Shown here one piece after another: positions 1 through 7,321 of a stretch of 22,620 nt of DNA. The stretch is from DAIPHL01 sp036771375 (GTDB lineage: Bacteria; Synergistota; Synergistia; Synergistales; Synergistaceae). Location: contig DAIPHL010000016.1 of NCBI GenBank assembly GCA_036771375.1, positions 1 through 22,620 on the forward strand, given 5' to 3'. Under the pieces are notes generated by a model. The model saw nothing but the letters and a program-made list of their open reading frames with translations, did not search any database and had not been told where the DNA came from. A program made the position numbers and the translations under genes. How positions within the stretch are numbered: the first letter of the stretch is position 1; each line of letters starts with the position of its first letter.

Positions 1-336
1 GGTCGGCGCGAGAAAGTCCATCACCTGCCTGAGCAGCCCCGCCGCGCTGTTTTTGTTCTCGGGCGAAACCGGGACGGCGCCGAGCGTCCGGATCAGGGTC
101 GCAAAGAGCGGAACCCGAAAGAGACCATCCCACGCGACGAAGCGGAGGGCCCTCGGGAAGACCGTTCCAATGGCGGGCGGGTCGAGGTAGCTCGCGTGAT
201 TCGACGCCAGGATCACCGAACCGCCCGCCGGAAGCGACGCGAGAAATCGCTCGAGCTCTTCCATTCCCCGGACGCGGAGGCGATGAAAGAGCAGAAAGTA
301 AATGCGAAACAGCACCTGGACGAGCCGGTAGAACAT
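1..336 (-). CDS. 1-acyl-sn-glycerol-3-phosphate acyltransferase (PlsC family), C-terminus cut off by window edge
   Basis: Only the first 112 codons are present; the gene runs off the left edge. The protein begins MFYRLVQVLF, a hydrophobic membrane-associating N-terminus, and carries the acyltransferase HX4D signature as NHASYLD at residues 46-52 (His47, Asp52), followed by a segment around 84-93 (LGAVPVSPEN) at the place of the family's second block. The family transfers an acyl group to lysophosphatidic acid at the inner membrane in phospholipid synthesis. The block-2 arginine usual in PlsC appears to be replaced (VSPEN), so a different acyl acceptor is possible. The start ATG at 336 gives the natural N-terminus; a GGGGTG about 10 nt upstream is a weak ribosome binding site. 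A well-formed promoter lies 41 nt upstream on the same strand. It is divergent from the M50 protease gene. Confidence 0.85.
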   Translation of the reverse strand, partial: MFYRLVQVLFRIYFLLFHRLRVRGMEELERFLASLPAGGSVILASNHASYLDPPAIGTVFPRALRFVAWDGLFRVPLFATLIRTLGAVPVSPENKNSAAGLLRQVMDFLAPT

Positions 337-376
337 GTTCGAAGACACCCCGCACGTTGCTTTCGTAAATGTATCA

Positions 377-405
377 CGTATAAAGTATTGTACATCATTC
401 GTCAA
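377..405 (-). promoter_or_regulatory. Promoter for the plsC-type gene
   Basis: Reading the minus strand, TTGACG (405-400) is followed after exactly 17 nt by TATACG (382-377). This is a sigma-70-type pair about 40 nt upstream of the start codon at 336. Spacing is ideal; the -10 matches four of six positions. Confidence 0.55.
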
Positions 406-449
406 TGGATGAACCGGTCTTTTTCAAAAGAGATCGGGAAATCGTCTGT

Positions 450-455
450 TATAAT
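450..455 (+). promoter_or_regulatory. Possible -10 box for the M50 protease-surE pair
   Basis: A perfect TATAAT lies 68 nt upstream of the M50 start. No good -35 is found at 16-18 nt; the best match, TTTTCA at 421-426, is 23 nt away. Either the promoter is weak or activator-dependent, or the match is chance in a locally AT-rich stretch. Confidence 0.3.
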
Positions 456-522
456 ATTTTACTGCAAGCGGAGTCTTGCGGTATTTTCCGCGCGATTTTT
501 TGCGCAGAGGGGATGCTTTTGG

Positions 523-1155
523 ATGTCGGCTTTCAACAACTTCGGTTCGCAGCAGTGGCTGGCCGGCCTTTTACTCTCCCTGCCCGCCGTGCTGTGGGCT
601 CTTTCCTTCCACGAATTCTGTCACGGTTGGGTGGCGTACAGGATGGGCGACAGGACCGCCGCCCATCAGGGAAGGCTCTCGCTCAATCCTCTCGACCATC
701 TCGATCCGATCGGTACCCTGATGCTGATCCTTTTTCGCTTCGGCTGGGCGAAACCGGTTCCGATCAACAGCCGGTACTTCAAAAATCCCCGCCGGGGAAT
801 CGTCCTGGTGAGTCTGGCGGGGTCCGGGGGCAACTTTTTGACGGCGCTGGTCTGCGGGGTGTCGATCAATCTCTTTCCCAATCTTCTCCTGGGCCACTGG
901 GCATTGAGGGAGTTCATGATCAACATGCTCTGGATCAACGTCGGACTCGGCGTCTTCAACCTGATTCCCATCCCCCCGCTCGACGGTTCGAAGGTGCTCG
1001 CCATGTTCCTTCCCCCCCGCGCGATGAACGGGTTTTTCTTTCTGGAACGGTACGGAATGCCGATCATCCTGATCCTGGTGGTGTTCGGTGTGATTCAGGC
1101 GATCATGACGCCGATCAGCCTTTTCCTGGTAAATCTCTTTTTGTTCAGGTTCTAG
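523..1155 (+). CDS. Site-2-type (M50 family) membrane metalloprotease
   Basis: This 210-residue polytopic membrane protein carries the zinc-protease motif HEFCH at residues 30-34 in the first membrane helix, and the second metal-ligand motif as PIPPLDG with Asp154, within NLIPIPPLDGS. This is the compact M50B (Rv/YwhC-like) form without a PDZ domain. Such enzymes cut membrane-embedded substrates, but the substrate here is unknown. The start ATG at 523 is chosen because AGAGGGG lies about 10 nt upstream and the protein then begins like other family members; the frame stays open much further upstream but that part overlaps the plsC gene antisense and shows no protein-like sequence. surE follows 45 nt downstream and is probably co-transcribed. 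Confidence 0.9.
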   Translation: MSAFNNFGSQQWLAGLLLSLPAVLWALSFHEFCHGWVAYRMGDRTAAHQGRLSLNPLDHLDPIGTLMLILFRFGWAKPVPINSRYFKNPRRGIVLVSLAGSGGNFLTALVCGVSINLFPNLLLGHWALREFMINMLWINVGLGVFNLIPIPPLDGSKVLAMFLPPRAMNGFFFLERYGMPIILILVVFGVIQAIMTPISLFLVNLFLFRF

Positions 1156-1200
1156 CGCATCCTCCGGCGGATGCAAACGGATTAGGATAGGGGGTTATTT

Positions 1201-2001
1201 GTGTTGAAGGTTCTTCTCACCAACGACGACGGAGTGATCTCCACCGGGATACAGACGATGGCGAAGCTTTTGTCGTACAAGAACCGGCTTTCGATCGTGA
1301 TCGCCCCGGACAGGGAACGGAGCGGGATGGGACATGCGATGACCGTCTCCAGGCCCGTTCGGATCCATCCCCTCGACCCCGGGCTCTTCAGCCAGGACGT
1401 GCCCGCGTACTCCTGCGACGGGACCCCGACCGACTGCGTATCCATCGGACTGGAGCTGCTCTTCCCGAACGCCGATTTCGTCGTCTCCGGCATCAACCAG
1501 GGGCCCAACCTGGGAGACGACGTGACCTACTCCGGCACGGTCTGCGCGGCGATGGAGGGGGTGATCCTCCGGCGTCCTTCCATCGCGGTCTCCCTCTGCT
1601 GTGGCCCGGACGACAGCGTCCGCCACAACATGAGCGCCGCGATCGTGACGATGGCCGTGCTCGACTATCTGGAGGAGACGAAGCTTCCCGAGGACGTCCT
1701 TCTCAACATCAACGTTCCGAACGAGCCCATCAAGAAGATCGGGGGGTTCCGGCTCACGCGGCGGGGAATCCGCCGCTACGCGGACAAGTTCACCTATCTG
1801 AAGGATCCGCACGGAAAGGACTGTTACTGGATCGCCGGTCGAATCGACGACGAACACGAAGAGGGAAGCGACGTCTCGGCGGTGCGCGACGGCTATGTCT
1901 CCGTAACCCCCATCGGGATGGACATGACCCACTACGGCCTCCTCTCGGAGATGAAAACATCCGGCGTCGAGGAACGCCTCACCGGCGCCCTGGGCCGATA
2001 G
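1201..2001 (+). CDS. surE: 5'-nucleotidase SurE
   Basis: The 266-residue protein matches SurE, a metal-dependent phosphatase that removes the 5' (or 3') phosphate from nucleoside monophosphates in the cytosol. The metal site is visible: LLTNDDG with Asp9-Asp10, Ser41 in the RSGMGHA segment, and Asn99 in VSGINQGPNLG. Length is normal for the family. The start is GTG at 1201, supported by AGGGGG at 1189-1194 seven bases ahead. It follows the M50 protease gene closely on the same strand. No intrinsic terminator is seen after it; a separate strong promoter for the porin starts 23 nt after the stop. Confidence 0.96.
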   Translation: MLKVLLTNDDGVISTGIQTMAKLLSYKNRLSIVIAPDRERSGMGHAMTVSRPVRIHPLDPGLFSQDVPAYSCDGTPTDCVSIGLELLFPNADFVVSGINQGPNLGDDVTYSGTVCAAMEGVILRRPSIAVSLCCGPDDSVRHNMSAAIVTMAVLDYLEETKLPEDVLLNINVPNEPIKKIGGFRLTRRGIRRYADKFTYLKDPHGKDCYWIAGRIDDEHEEGSDVSAVRDGYVSVTPIGMDMTHYGLLSEMKTSGVEERLTGALGR

Positions 2002-2024
2002 GTTCGGGATTGGCCGGCGAATGC

Positions 2025-2052
2025 TTGACAAAAGATATTTAACGGGTATAAT
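2025..2052 (+). promoter_or_regulatory. Strong promoter for the SLH porin
   Basis: TTGACA at 2025-2030 and TATAAT at 2047-2052 are both perfect consensus hexamers, separated by 16 nt. This is the best promoter in the window and fits a highly expressed outer-membrane protein. Transcription would start near 2059, leaving a leader of about 300 nt before the porin start at 2363. Confidence 0.85.
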
Positions 2053-2362
2053 TTGCCAAGCGGGGAAATGGATTTTTTCCCACTATGTACATTGACAATC
2101 GGAACCCCTGGACAGACACATTCACCGACGCTCGCGACTCCATGAAGACCCCGGACGACAAAGAAAGGAGGTGCACGACCCCCGTGTCAAAAAGGGAGAG
2201 TGGAGATAAGAGACGGCCGCAGGAGATCCGGAAGGGACGGCAAGGCAAGACGAAGGAAACAAGGAGACTTCGACGATCGCTTTGACTCGCCCCCCGTGAG
2301 GTTCCGAGGTCGTGCAACAGGCAACGAAAACCAACATACGACCAAGGGGGTTGTACATTATC
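2053..2362 (+). other. Long 5' leader of the porin mRNA
   Basis: About 300 nt separate the consensus promoter from the porin start. Apart from the small basic ORF, no known gene, riboswitch or terminator is recognised. The stretch is purine-rich on the plus strand between 2160 and 2280. A long leader on a major outer-membrane protein gene is compatible with small-RNA or leader-based control, but nothing in the sequence proves it. Confidence 0.5.
2184..2285 (+). CDS. Small basic ORF in the porin leader (33 aa, unproven)
   Basis: The porin leader contains AAAGGAGGTG at about 2164-2173, the strongest ribosome binding sequence in the region, 10 nt ahead of a GTG at 2184. The ORF is 33 codons long and very rich in Lys and Arg (starts MSKRESGDKRRPQ, ends RRLRRSL). 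An in-frame ATG at 2142 would extend it to 47 residues but has no ribosome binding site. It ends 77 nt before the porin start. It resembles no family I recognise. It could be a real small protein, a regulatory leader peptide, or a chance ORF in a structured mRNA leader. Confidence 0.3.
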   Translation: MSKRESGDKRRPQEIRKGRQGKTKETRRLRRSL

Positions 2363-3934
2363 ATGAAAAAGTTTCTCATCGCCGTAGCCGTTGTGGCTAT
2401 GGTTGCGCTTGCGGTCCCCGCAATCGCAGCGACGAACCCGTTTATGGATGTGCCCGCGAGCCATTGGGCATATGATGCAGTGGCACAGCTTGCTTCCCGT
2501 GGCGTCATCTCCGGTTATCCGGATGGCTCTTACAAGGGAGCCCAGCCGGCCACCCGTTACGAGATGGCTTCCGTGGTGGCCCGCGCTCTCGCGAAGGTCG
2601 ACATGGAGAAGGCCAGCAAGCAGGATCTCGAGCTCCTCAAGAAACTCGTTCTCGAGTTCAAGGACGAGCTTGATGCGCTCGGCGTGAAGGTCGACAAGAT
2701 CGACGAGCGCCTCAAGGTCATCGAGAAGGATCTCGGCGGCTGGAGCCTCGCCGGACAGCTGCGTTTCGACGCGAGGTTCGCGCAGGATTCCGACAAAGAG
2801 TGGTATGACGACGACGTGACCTATCCCGGCGACAACGAGTTCGACCTCAATCAGTACCGCATCTGGCTGAAGAAGCGCATCGACGAGAACACGAACTTCA
2901 CCGCGCGTATTGGCTCCCGGGGCGGCAACGACGCCAAGAGGAACATGACGTGGGATCAGTACTACGTGACCACGAAGCTTCCCTACGACATCAAGATGAC
3001 CGTAGGCCGCGCGCCGTTCGACTGGGAAGACGACCTGGGCCTCTACAACGACAACGACGCCTGGTTCGGCGACTGGACGCTCAACATGTTCCGGTTCGAG
3101 AAGGATTGGGGCGTTGCCAACCTGAAGCTCGTCATCGCCCGCGCCAATGATGACGGCGACATAATCCCCACCGTGCCCACCAGCGGTATCGAGCACTTCC
3201 TGATCGCCGGACTCGCCAACTTCAACTTCACCGAGCAGTTCCGCGGCGGTCTGATGGCCTACTACTTCTTCGCCGATGAAGAAGTTCCCGTGGCTGTCGG
3301 CAGCCTTGTCGAGTCCGACACCGATCTCGGGACCTACGGCGCGTACCTCGCGTTCGCGTTCACCCCGGCGATCGAGCTGAAGGGTCTCTACTACTACCAG
3401 ACCCAGGGCGACACGATCGCCAGGGCCATGAGCGGACGGGCCGTCGGCTTCGACGACACCGCCAACGCGTGGAAGGTCATGCTCGACGTCAAGCAGGAAG
3501 CGTTCAAGTTCACCAGCCTCTGGCTCGAGTACGGCCAGATGGACAACAACTTCGTCAGCAACGAGCACCTGGACAGCGGTCTCGTCCCCGGCTTCGAGGC
3601 CGCGGGCTACGGTGCCGTTGTGTACAGCGGTCTCGGCGCTTCCCTGCTCGCGAACATGCCGCTCAACATGAACACATCCAAGATCTACGGTGGTTCTGCG
3701 AACCAGCAGTGGAACGACAAGTGGAGAACCTACCTCCGTTACTACGCGGTGGACTTCGACACGACCGGTATCGACAACGCCACCAACTGGACCGTTGGCG
3801 TAGGCTATCAGTACACCCCGGCGATCAGCTTCGAGCTCGCCTATGACAAGATCGACTACGGCGATCGCAACCCCGCCGGTTTCCGCAACGGCGACGACAA
3901 CGCGATTCGCTTCCGTACCTTCGTGAAGTTCTAA
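2363..3934 (+). CDS. SLH-domain outer-membrane porin (major envelope protein)
   Basis: The 523-residue protein starts with a Sec signal peptide (about residues 1-22, cut after AIA). An SLH domain follows at about 24-78 (FMDVPASHWAYDAV, GVISGYPDGSY, TRYEMASVVARAL), then a coiled coil at about 79-124 (KQDLELLKKLVLEFKDEL). From about 125 on it is a beta-barrel rich in aromatic and acidic residues, ending in a terminal Phe (FVKF), as outer-membrane proteins do. This architecture, known in Negativicutes, Deinococcota, cyanobacteria and Synergistota, lets the barrel span the outer membrane while the SLH domain grips peptidoglycan, tethering the two layers. The start ATG at 2363 is set by AAGGGGG at 2344-2350 and the signal peptide. 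Monocistronic: own consensus promoter and own terminator. Confidence 0.93.
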   Translation: MKKFLIAVAVVAMVALAVPAIAATNPFMDVPASHWAYDAVAQLASRGVISGYPDGSYKGAQPATRYEMASVVARALAKVDMEKASKQDLELLKKLVLEFKDELDALGVKVDKIDERLKVIEKDLGGWSLAGQLRFDARFAQDSDKEWYDDDVTYPGDNEFDLNQYRIWLKKRIDENTNFTARIGSRGGNDAKRNMTWDQYYVTTKLPYDIKMTVGRAPFDWEDDLGLYNDNDAWFGDWTLNMFRFEKDWGVANLKLVIARANDDGDIIPTVPTSGIEHFLIAGLANFNFTEQFRGGLMAYYFFADEEVPVAVGSLVESDTDLGTYGAYLAFAFTPAIELKGLYYYQTQGDTIARAMSGRAVGFDDTANAWKVMLDVKQEAFKFTSLWLEYGQMDNNFVSNEHLDSGLVPGFEAAGYGAVVYSGLGASLLANMPLNMNTSKIYGGSANQQWNDKWRTYLRYYAVDFDTTGIDNATNWTVGVGYQYTPAISFELAYDKIDYGDRNPAGFRNGDDNAIRFRTFVKF

Positions 3935-4008
3935 TTTATCCGGAACCGAGCGAAAGGACACAGAAGCAAGGGTAACAAGTAACGTAAGCACCACCATTCT
4001 GCTCCCGT

Positions 4009-4042
4009 AAGGAGAGGGCCAGCGTGCCCTCTCCTTTTTTTT
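4009..4042 (+). terminator. Intrinsic terminator of the porin gene
   Basis: An 11-bp perfect stem (AAGGAGAGGGC / GCCCTCTCCTT) with a 6-nt loop is followed directly by a run of T residues to 4042. It lies 75 nt after the porin stop. Confidence 0.93.
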
Positions 4043-4465
4043 GCGTTTTCGCGGAGTATTCTCTTATGACCGCAACCTCGTGACGACCTCCGGCAGGTGA
4101 CGTGCAAGATCCGAAGGGCGAAAGGACGTGGCGTTTTGGGCCATCCATCACAGCGACGACCGGGAACGTCGATTGCCTGTATCCGGACGGGCCGGTCTCT
4201 TTGGCCGGGTCGGGAGGATATGACGGAGATGCTCGGGGGTGTGCGCGATTTATCGAAGATCGGCGCGGTTTCGTCGAGGCAATGGTTCCTGTGAACGCCG
4301 GATGCCTGTGCCGGATTCAGGCGGTGTAAGCCGGCCACGGGGGGGGGGGACGAATCCCCATGAAGAAGCTGGATGAGGGTATCATGTTAACCGGTTGACG
4401 GAAATTGCCGGATGGAGACCGATTTTGTGCTTTTGTGCGATCCCGGCGGTATCCCGCTCTTTTGC
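4043..4465. other. Non-coding gap with an 11-G run and hairpins
   Basis: No convincing gene is seen on either strand. It contains a nested inverted repeat at 4297-4335 (GCCGG-AT-GCCTG ... CAGGC ... CCGGC) and eleven consecutive G at 4339-4349. The last four G plus the next A pair with TCCCC at 4355-4359 around a CGAA loop; on the minus strand this reads GGGGA-TTCG-TCCCC. It lies downstream of the HAD phosphatase gene (minus strand), so the hairpin could mark the 3' end of that operon, but it has no U tract. Confidence 0.4.
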
Positions 4466-5134
4466 TCACAGCGCCAAGAGTTCGCCCGGGTTGTGTATGA
4501 TGTGGTCGGCTCCGTTTTGCAGGAGCTCCTCGGCGTCTCGAAAGCCCCACGTGACGCCGACCGCGGTGCAGCCTGCGCTCTTCGCCGCTCTCATATCCAT
4601 GCCGCTGTCACCCGCCAGGATGCAGCGTTCGAGGGGGAGGCCGAGGACGTCGGCCGTGCGAAAGAGCATGGCCGGATCGGGTTTCAGAGGAAGATTCCCG
4701 CCGCCGATGATGAAATCGAAGGGGTTCTCGCCGAACCGAGCGGACCTGCCGAAGAACCTTTCTACGGCGAAGCGGACCTGGCTCTCCGGCTTGTTCGACA
4801 CGACCGCGGCTTTGACGCCTCTTTGTCGAAGCGCAAGCAGCATCTCCGGGATTCCATCGTACGGTCTCGTCAGTGCGCAGGCGCGTTCGGCGTCGCGTGC
4901 CATGTAGATCTCCCTGAGTGCCTCGATCTCCTCGGGGGTCCTCCGTCCCTCGGGGAGGATGCGCTTCATCAGGACGAGTACGCCGTCTCCGACGAACTGC
5001 CTGTATCGCTCGGTCTCGTGTGTCGGACAGCCCCTTTGCGAAAGCGCGTAGTTGGCGTTCGCCGCAATGTCGCCGAGGGTGTAGAGGAGCGTTCCGTCCA
5101 GGTCGAAGAAAAACGCTTCGAAGGTGCCCGGCAT
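4466..5134 (-). CDS. HAD-family hydrolase, phosphoglycolate phosphatase-like (Gph)
   Basis: The 222-residue protein has the HAD order: nucleophile motif FFFDLDGTLL (Asp11, Asp13), a helical cap, motif II VVSNKPE, motif III Lys in LPLKPDP, and motif IV LAGDSGMDM. The cap size and the motif texts fit the Gph/PGPase branch that removes phosphate from 2-phosphoglycolate, though the substrate of this branch often differs. The residue after GTLL is Tyr where Gph proteins usually have Asp or Asn. The start ATG at 5134 is 11 nt after the stop of the upstream secreted-protein gene, with TTGAGG as ribosome binding site. It is the last gene of the perR-CPBP-secreted protein-HAD run. Confidence 0.85.
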   Translation of the reverse strand: MPGTFEAFFFDLDGTLLYTLGDIAANANYALSQRGCPTHETERYRQFVGDGVLVLMKRILPEGRRTPEEIEALREIYMARDAERACALTRPYDGIPEMLLALRQRGVKAAVVSNKPESQVRFAVERFFGRSARFGENPFDFIIGGGNLPLKPDPAMLFRTADVLGLPLERCILAGDSGMDMRAAKSAGCTAVGVTWGFRDAEELLQNGADHIIHNPGELLAL

Positions 5135-5145
5135 CCCGGAGAACC

Positions 5146-6243
5146 TCAATCGGAGAGGGGGCCCCTGGAGATCGGGAAGAAGATCTTCAAGTGGGTCACG
5201 TCCTTCAGGGCGTCGTCCATGCGTCCCTTCACGATCGGGAGCTTCCCCCATTTTCCGCCTTTTATCCGAGCCAGCACGAGGGGTTTCCTGCCGTAGGTCG
5301 ACCAGATGTCCCAGAGCTTCTCCCCTCGAGAAGGGCCCGGAATCAGGGCTCCGGCGAAGAGCGGGGATGTGCCTCCCAACATGGACACGCCGTCCGGCGG
5401 TCCCAGGATCATCCACTGCGTCATCTTCCACACGTTCTGCATCTCCTTGGATTTGAGGGCGTGATCCCACGGAACGATCTGGAATCCGCCGATCTCGCCA
5501 CGGGGAGATGTGCTGATGTCGATGACGCCGGAGTGGTTTGCACGAACTCTTCCCGGGTCCTGGAAAAGGGTTCCCTCGAAGCGTCCGGTGCCTCCTACCG
5601 GGCGAATGACGCGGGCGACGAGGAGAGCCCCTCCCCGTTCGCTCCAGGCCGTTACGCGTCCGCCGGGTCTGTTTTCGATCTCCACGGCATAGGGGATGTC
5701 TTTTTCATAGACCCGGAACACGAGGGAACTGTCCGGTTCGGGCAGTCTGTCCGACGGGAGCGGGTGCAGCGTGCCGTCGCCTGTCTCCAGAAAGACGGGG
5801 GTTCCGACCGGTGGAGCCCAGGCTCCGAAGAACTTTGTGCCGGCCTGCGCGTCGAGCACGATCGCGGCCCCTGCGCCGGCGGCCGGTGCGATCGTCTCGG
5901 CCGGAATCACGCTCATGGTTCGCCCCTTCCCGGATTCGACGCTCATGAGGATATGAACCGCGTTGACGGCGGATGCCGTCACGCTTCCCGGCCTGCCCCA
6001 CGCGCTGGCGGTGTAACTTGGCCAACGGGTTTTCTCCGGCAACCTGACGACGTGTCCCAATGTGTGTACGTCGCCGGAGGCGGGTATCGCCACGGCTTCG
6101 CCTCCTTCGGTGAACGGGATCCTGATCTCGTACAACAGGTCGGAGGGCTCCTCCGCGGATGCCTTCTCCAAAGGGAAGCGGAAGAGAAGGGACGGGGCGA
6201 GCAGAAGGAAGAAGAGGGCGCGAAAAGACGTTCTCGTTTTCAT
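5146..6243 (-). CDS. Secreted protein of unknown function
   Basis: I do not recognise this 365-residue protein. It starts with a clear Sec signal peptide (MKTRTSFRALFFLLL..., likely cut after KASA near residue 30) and has no other membrane helix and no lipobox. The mature part is rich in Gly, Pro and beta-type segments, with no repeats and no Synerg-CTERM tail. The start ATG at 6243 is supported by GGAGGT nine bases upstream. It lies 25 nt after the CPBP protease gene and 11 nt before the HAD gene, so all are probably on one mRNA. Position next to a membrane protease suggests an envelope role, but that is inference only. Confidence 0.8.
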   Translation of the reverse strand: MKTRTSFRALFFLLLAPSLLFRFPLEKASAEEPSDLLYEIRIPFTEGGEAVAIPASGDVHTLGHVVRLPEKTRWPSYTASAWGRPGSVTASAVNAVHILMSVESGKGRTMSVIPAETIAPAAGAGAAIVLDAQAGTKFFGAWAPPVGTPVFLETGDGTLHPLPSDRLPEPDSSLVFRVYEKDIPYAVEIENRPGGRVTAWSERGGALLVARVIRPVGGTGRFEGTLFQDPGRVRANHSGVIDISTSPRGEIGGFQIVPWDHALKSKEMQNVWKMTQWMILGPPDGVSMLGGTSPLFAGALIPGPSRGEKLWDIWSTYGRKPLVLARIKGGKWGKLPIVKGRMDDALKDVTHLKIFFPISRGPLSD

Positions 6244-6268
6244 GAGCGGAATACCTCCATACAAAGGG

Positions 6269-6847
6269 TCAAAAGCCCAAAACGCCGGACAGGGTGCGCA
6301 CGATCTCATCCGTTGACGGCCATACGAGCGGAGCGAACCAGACCGCCCAGACGTTCGAGAGAGCATGAAAGAGCGTTGACGTGGAGATGTTTCCGTGCCT
6401 CTCCCGAAGGAAGCCCATGACGCAGCCGGGGAAAAAGACCGCCAGCAGGAAGGGGACGCGCGCAACAAAAAGGTGTGAGGCGGCGAAGAGGGCGCTCGTG
6501 GTGACGATCGCTCCGGCCGCTCCCATACGCCGCCTCAAAAGAGGCTGTATCCAACCACGGAAGAAGACCTCTTCGATGATCGCCGCGGCGATCCCGGCCG
6601 AAGCGATGTGAAGGGTCCGTCCGAGGGAGCTCTGTCTAGGAAGTCCCTCCCAGGGCCAGTGGAGTGCAAGAAGCGTGAGAGGAGCAAGTACGCAGAACGT
6701 CACGGCGAGACACTCGAGGAGATCGCGTCTTCGGAACTTCCACGACAGCCCGAAGGTTTCGGGGTCCTCATGCTTGCGGCGGCACCATAGAAAGGGGACG
6801 TAAATCATGGCGACGCCGGCCAGAGCCGGCAGAATTCCCTTGATCAT
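6269..6847 (-). CDS. CPBP (Abi/Rce1-type) glutamic intramembrane protease; candidate Synerg-CTERM sorting protease
   Basis: The 192-residue protein has several hydrophobic helices and all CPBP motifs: EEVFFRG with Glu92-Glu93 and Arg97, FAASH with His125, and FHALSN with His161 and Asn165. The family cuts proteins within or beside the membrane. In other lineages small CPBP proteases process C-terminal sorting tails (myxosortase for MYXO-CTERM); from memory a related protease, MrtS, is assigned to the Synerg-CTERM tail. The protein at 11562-12503 carries such a tail, so this enzyme is a reasonable candidate partner. The start ATG at 6847 lacks a clear ribosome binding site and lies 27 nt after the PerR-type gene, suggesting coupling. 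Assignment to sorting is inference; general CPBP membership is firm. Confidence 0.88.
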   Translation of the reverse strand: MIKGILPALAGVAMIYVPFLWCRRKHEDPETFGLSWKFRRRDLLECLAVTFCVLAPLTLLALHWPWEGLPRQSSLGRTLHIASAGIAAAIIEEVFFRGWIQPLLRRRMGAAGAIVTTSALFAASHLFVARVPFLLAVFFPGCVMGFLRERHGNISTSTLFHALSNVWAVWFAPLVWPSTDEIVRTLSGVLGF

Positions 6848-6874
6848 GTCGATCGTTCTGTCATGCGCCGGTTT

Positions 6875-7294
6875 TTATCTGTCGAGGCAGTCGAAGCATG
6901 TACCGTAGTGGAAGACCTCCGTGACGTCGATCGACGCGATGCCGCTTCCCGGCTCGACGTGTCTTGGCCGGTCGAAGTCGACGGGCGTATCCATGAGCTT
7001 CCGACATTTTTTGCACATGAAGTGTCCGTGCGGCGCCATGTTGGGATCGAAGTACACCTTTTTTTCGTCTATCGAGAGGATGCGCAGCAGAGAAGCCTGT
7101 GCGAGCAGCTGAGCGGTGCTGTACACCGTGGCGATCGAAAGCGTGGGATGGTCCGGTTTGAGTTCCAAGAACAACTGCTCCGCGGAAGGGTGATCGCTCC
7201 TGCCCTGAAGAGATTTCATGATCGCGACCCTCTGTGTGGTGATCTTGGCTCCCGCACTTTGCAGCAGTTTGATTCCGTCATAGGTACTGAGCAT
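6875..7294 (-). CDS. perR: Fur-family regulator, PerR type (peroxide sensor)
   Basis: The 139-residue protein has the Fur fold: winged helix (TTQRVAIMKSL, HPSAEQLF, LSIATVYSTAQLL) then a dimer domain. The structural zinc site is complete: Cys94-x2-Cys97 and Cys133-x2-Cys136. The regulatory metal set matches Bacillus PerR with a constant offset of two: His35, Asp83, His89, His91 and Asp102. Asp102 stands for PerR Asp104, the residue that separates PerR from Fur (Glu), so peroxide sensing through His oxidation is more likely than iron homeostasis; Fur or Zur function cannot be excluded. AAGGAG eight bases before ATG 7294 sets the start. It is the first gene of a four-gene run and has a promoter with a dyad at its start site. 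Confidence 0.87.
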   Translation of the reverse strand: MLSTYDGIKLLQSAGAKITTQRVAIMKSLQGRSDHPSAEQLFLELKPDHPTLSIATVYSTAQLLAQASLLRILSIDEKKVYFDPNMAPHGHFMCKKCRKLMDTPVDFDRPRHVEPGSGIASIDVTEVFHYGTCFDCLDR

Positions 7295-7321
7295 CTCCCC
7301 GACTCCTTGCCATGAGAAGTT

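Noticed and set aside
196..522. Upstream in-frame extension of the M50 protease
   Set aside because: It overlaps plsC antisense, has no ribosome binding site, and lacks protein-like composition; ATG 523 has a good site.
2039..3997. 652-codon open frame antisense to the porin
   Set aside because: Long stop-free antisense frame caused by GC-rich codon use of the porin; no domain, no ribosome site, while the plus-strand protein is clear.
4100..4340. Possible cobalamin-type riboswitch in the GC-rich gap
   Set aside because: The conserved boxes are not present, and no gene begins downstream in the right orientation.
4918..6420. 500-codon plus-strand open frame
   Set aside because: Covers parts of two well-supported minus-strand genes and has low-complexity Arg/Gly-rich content.
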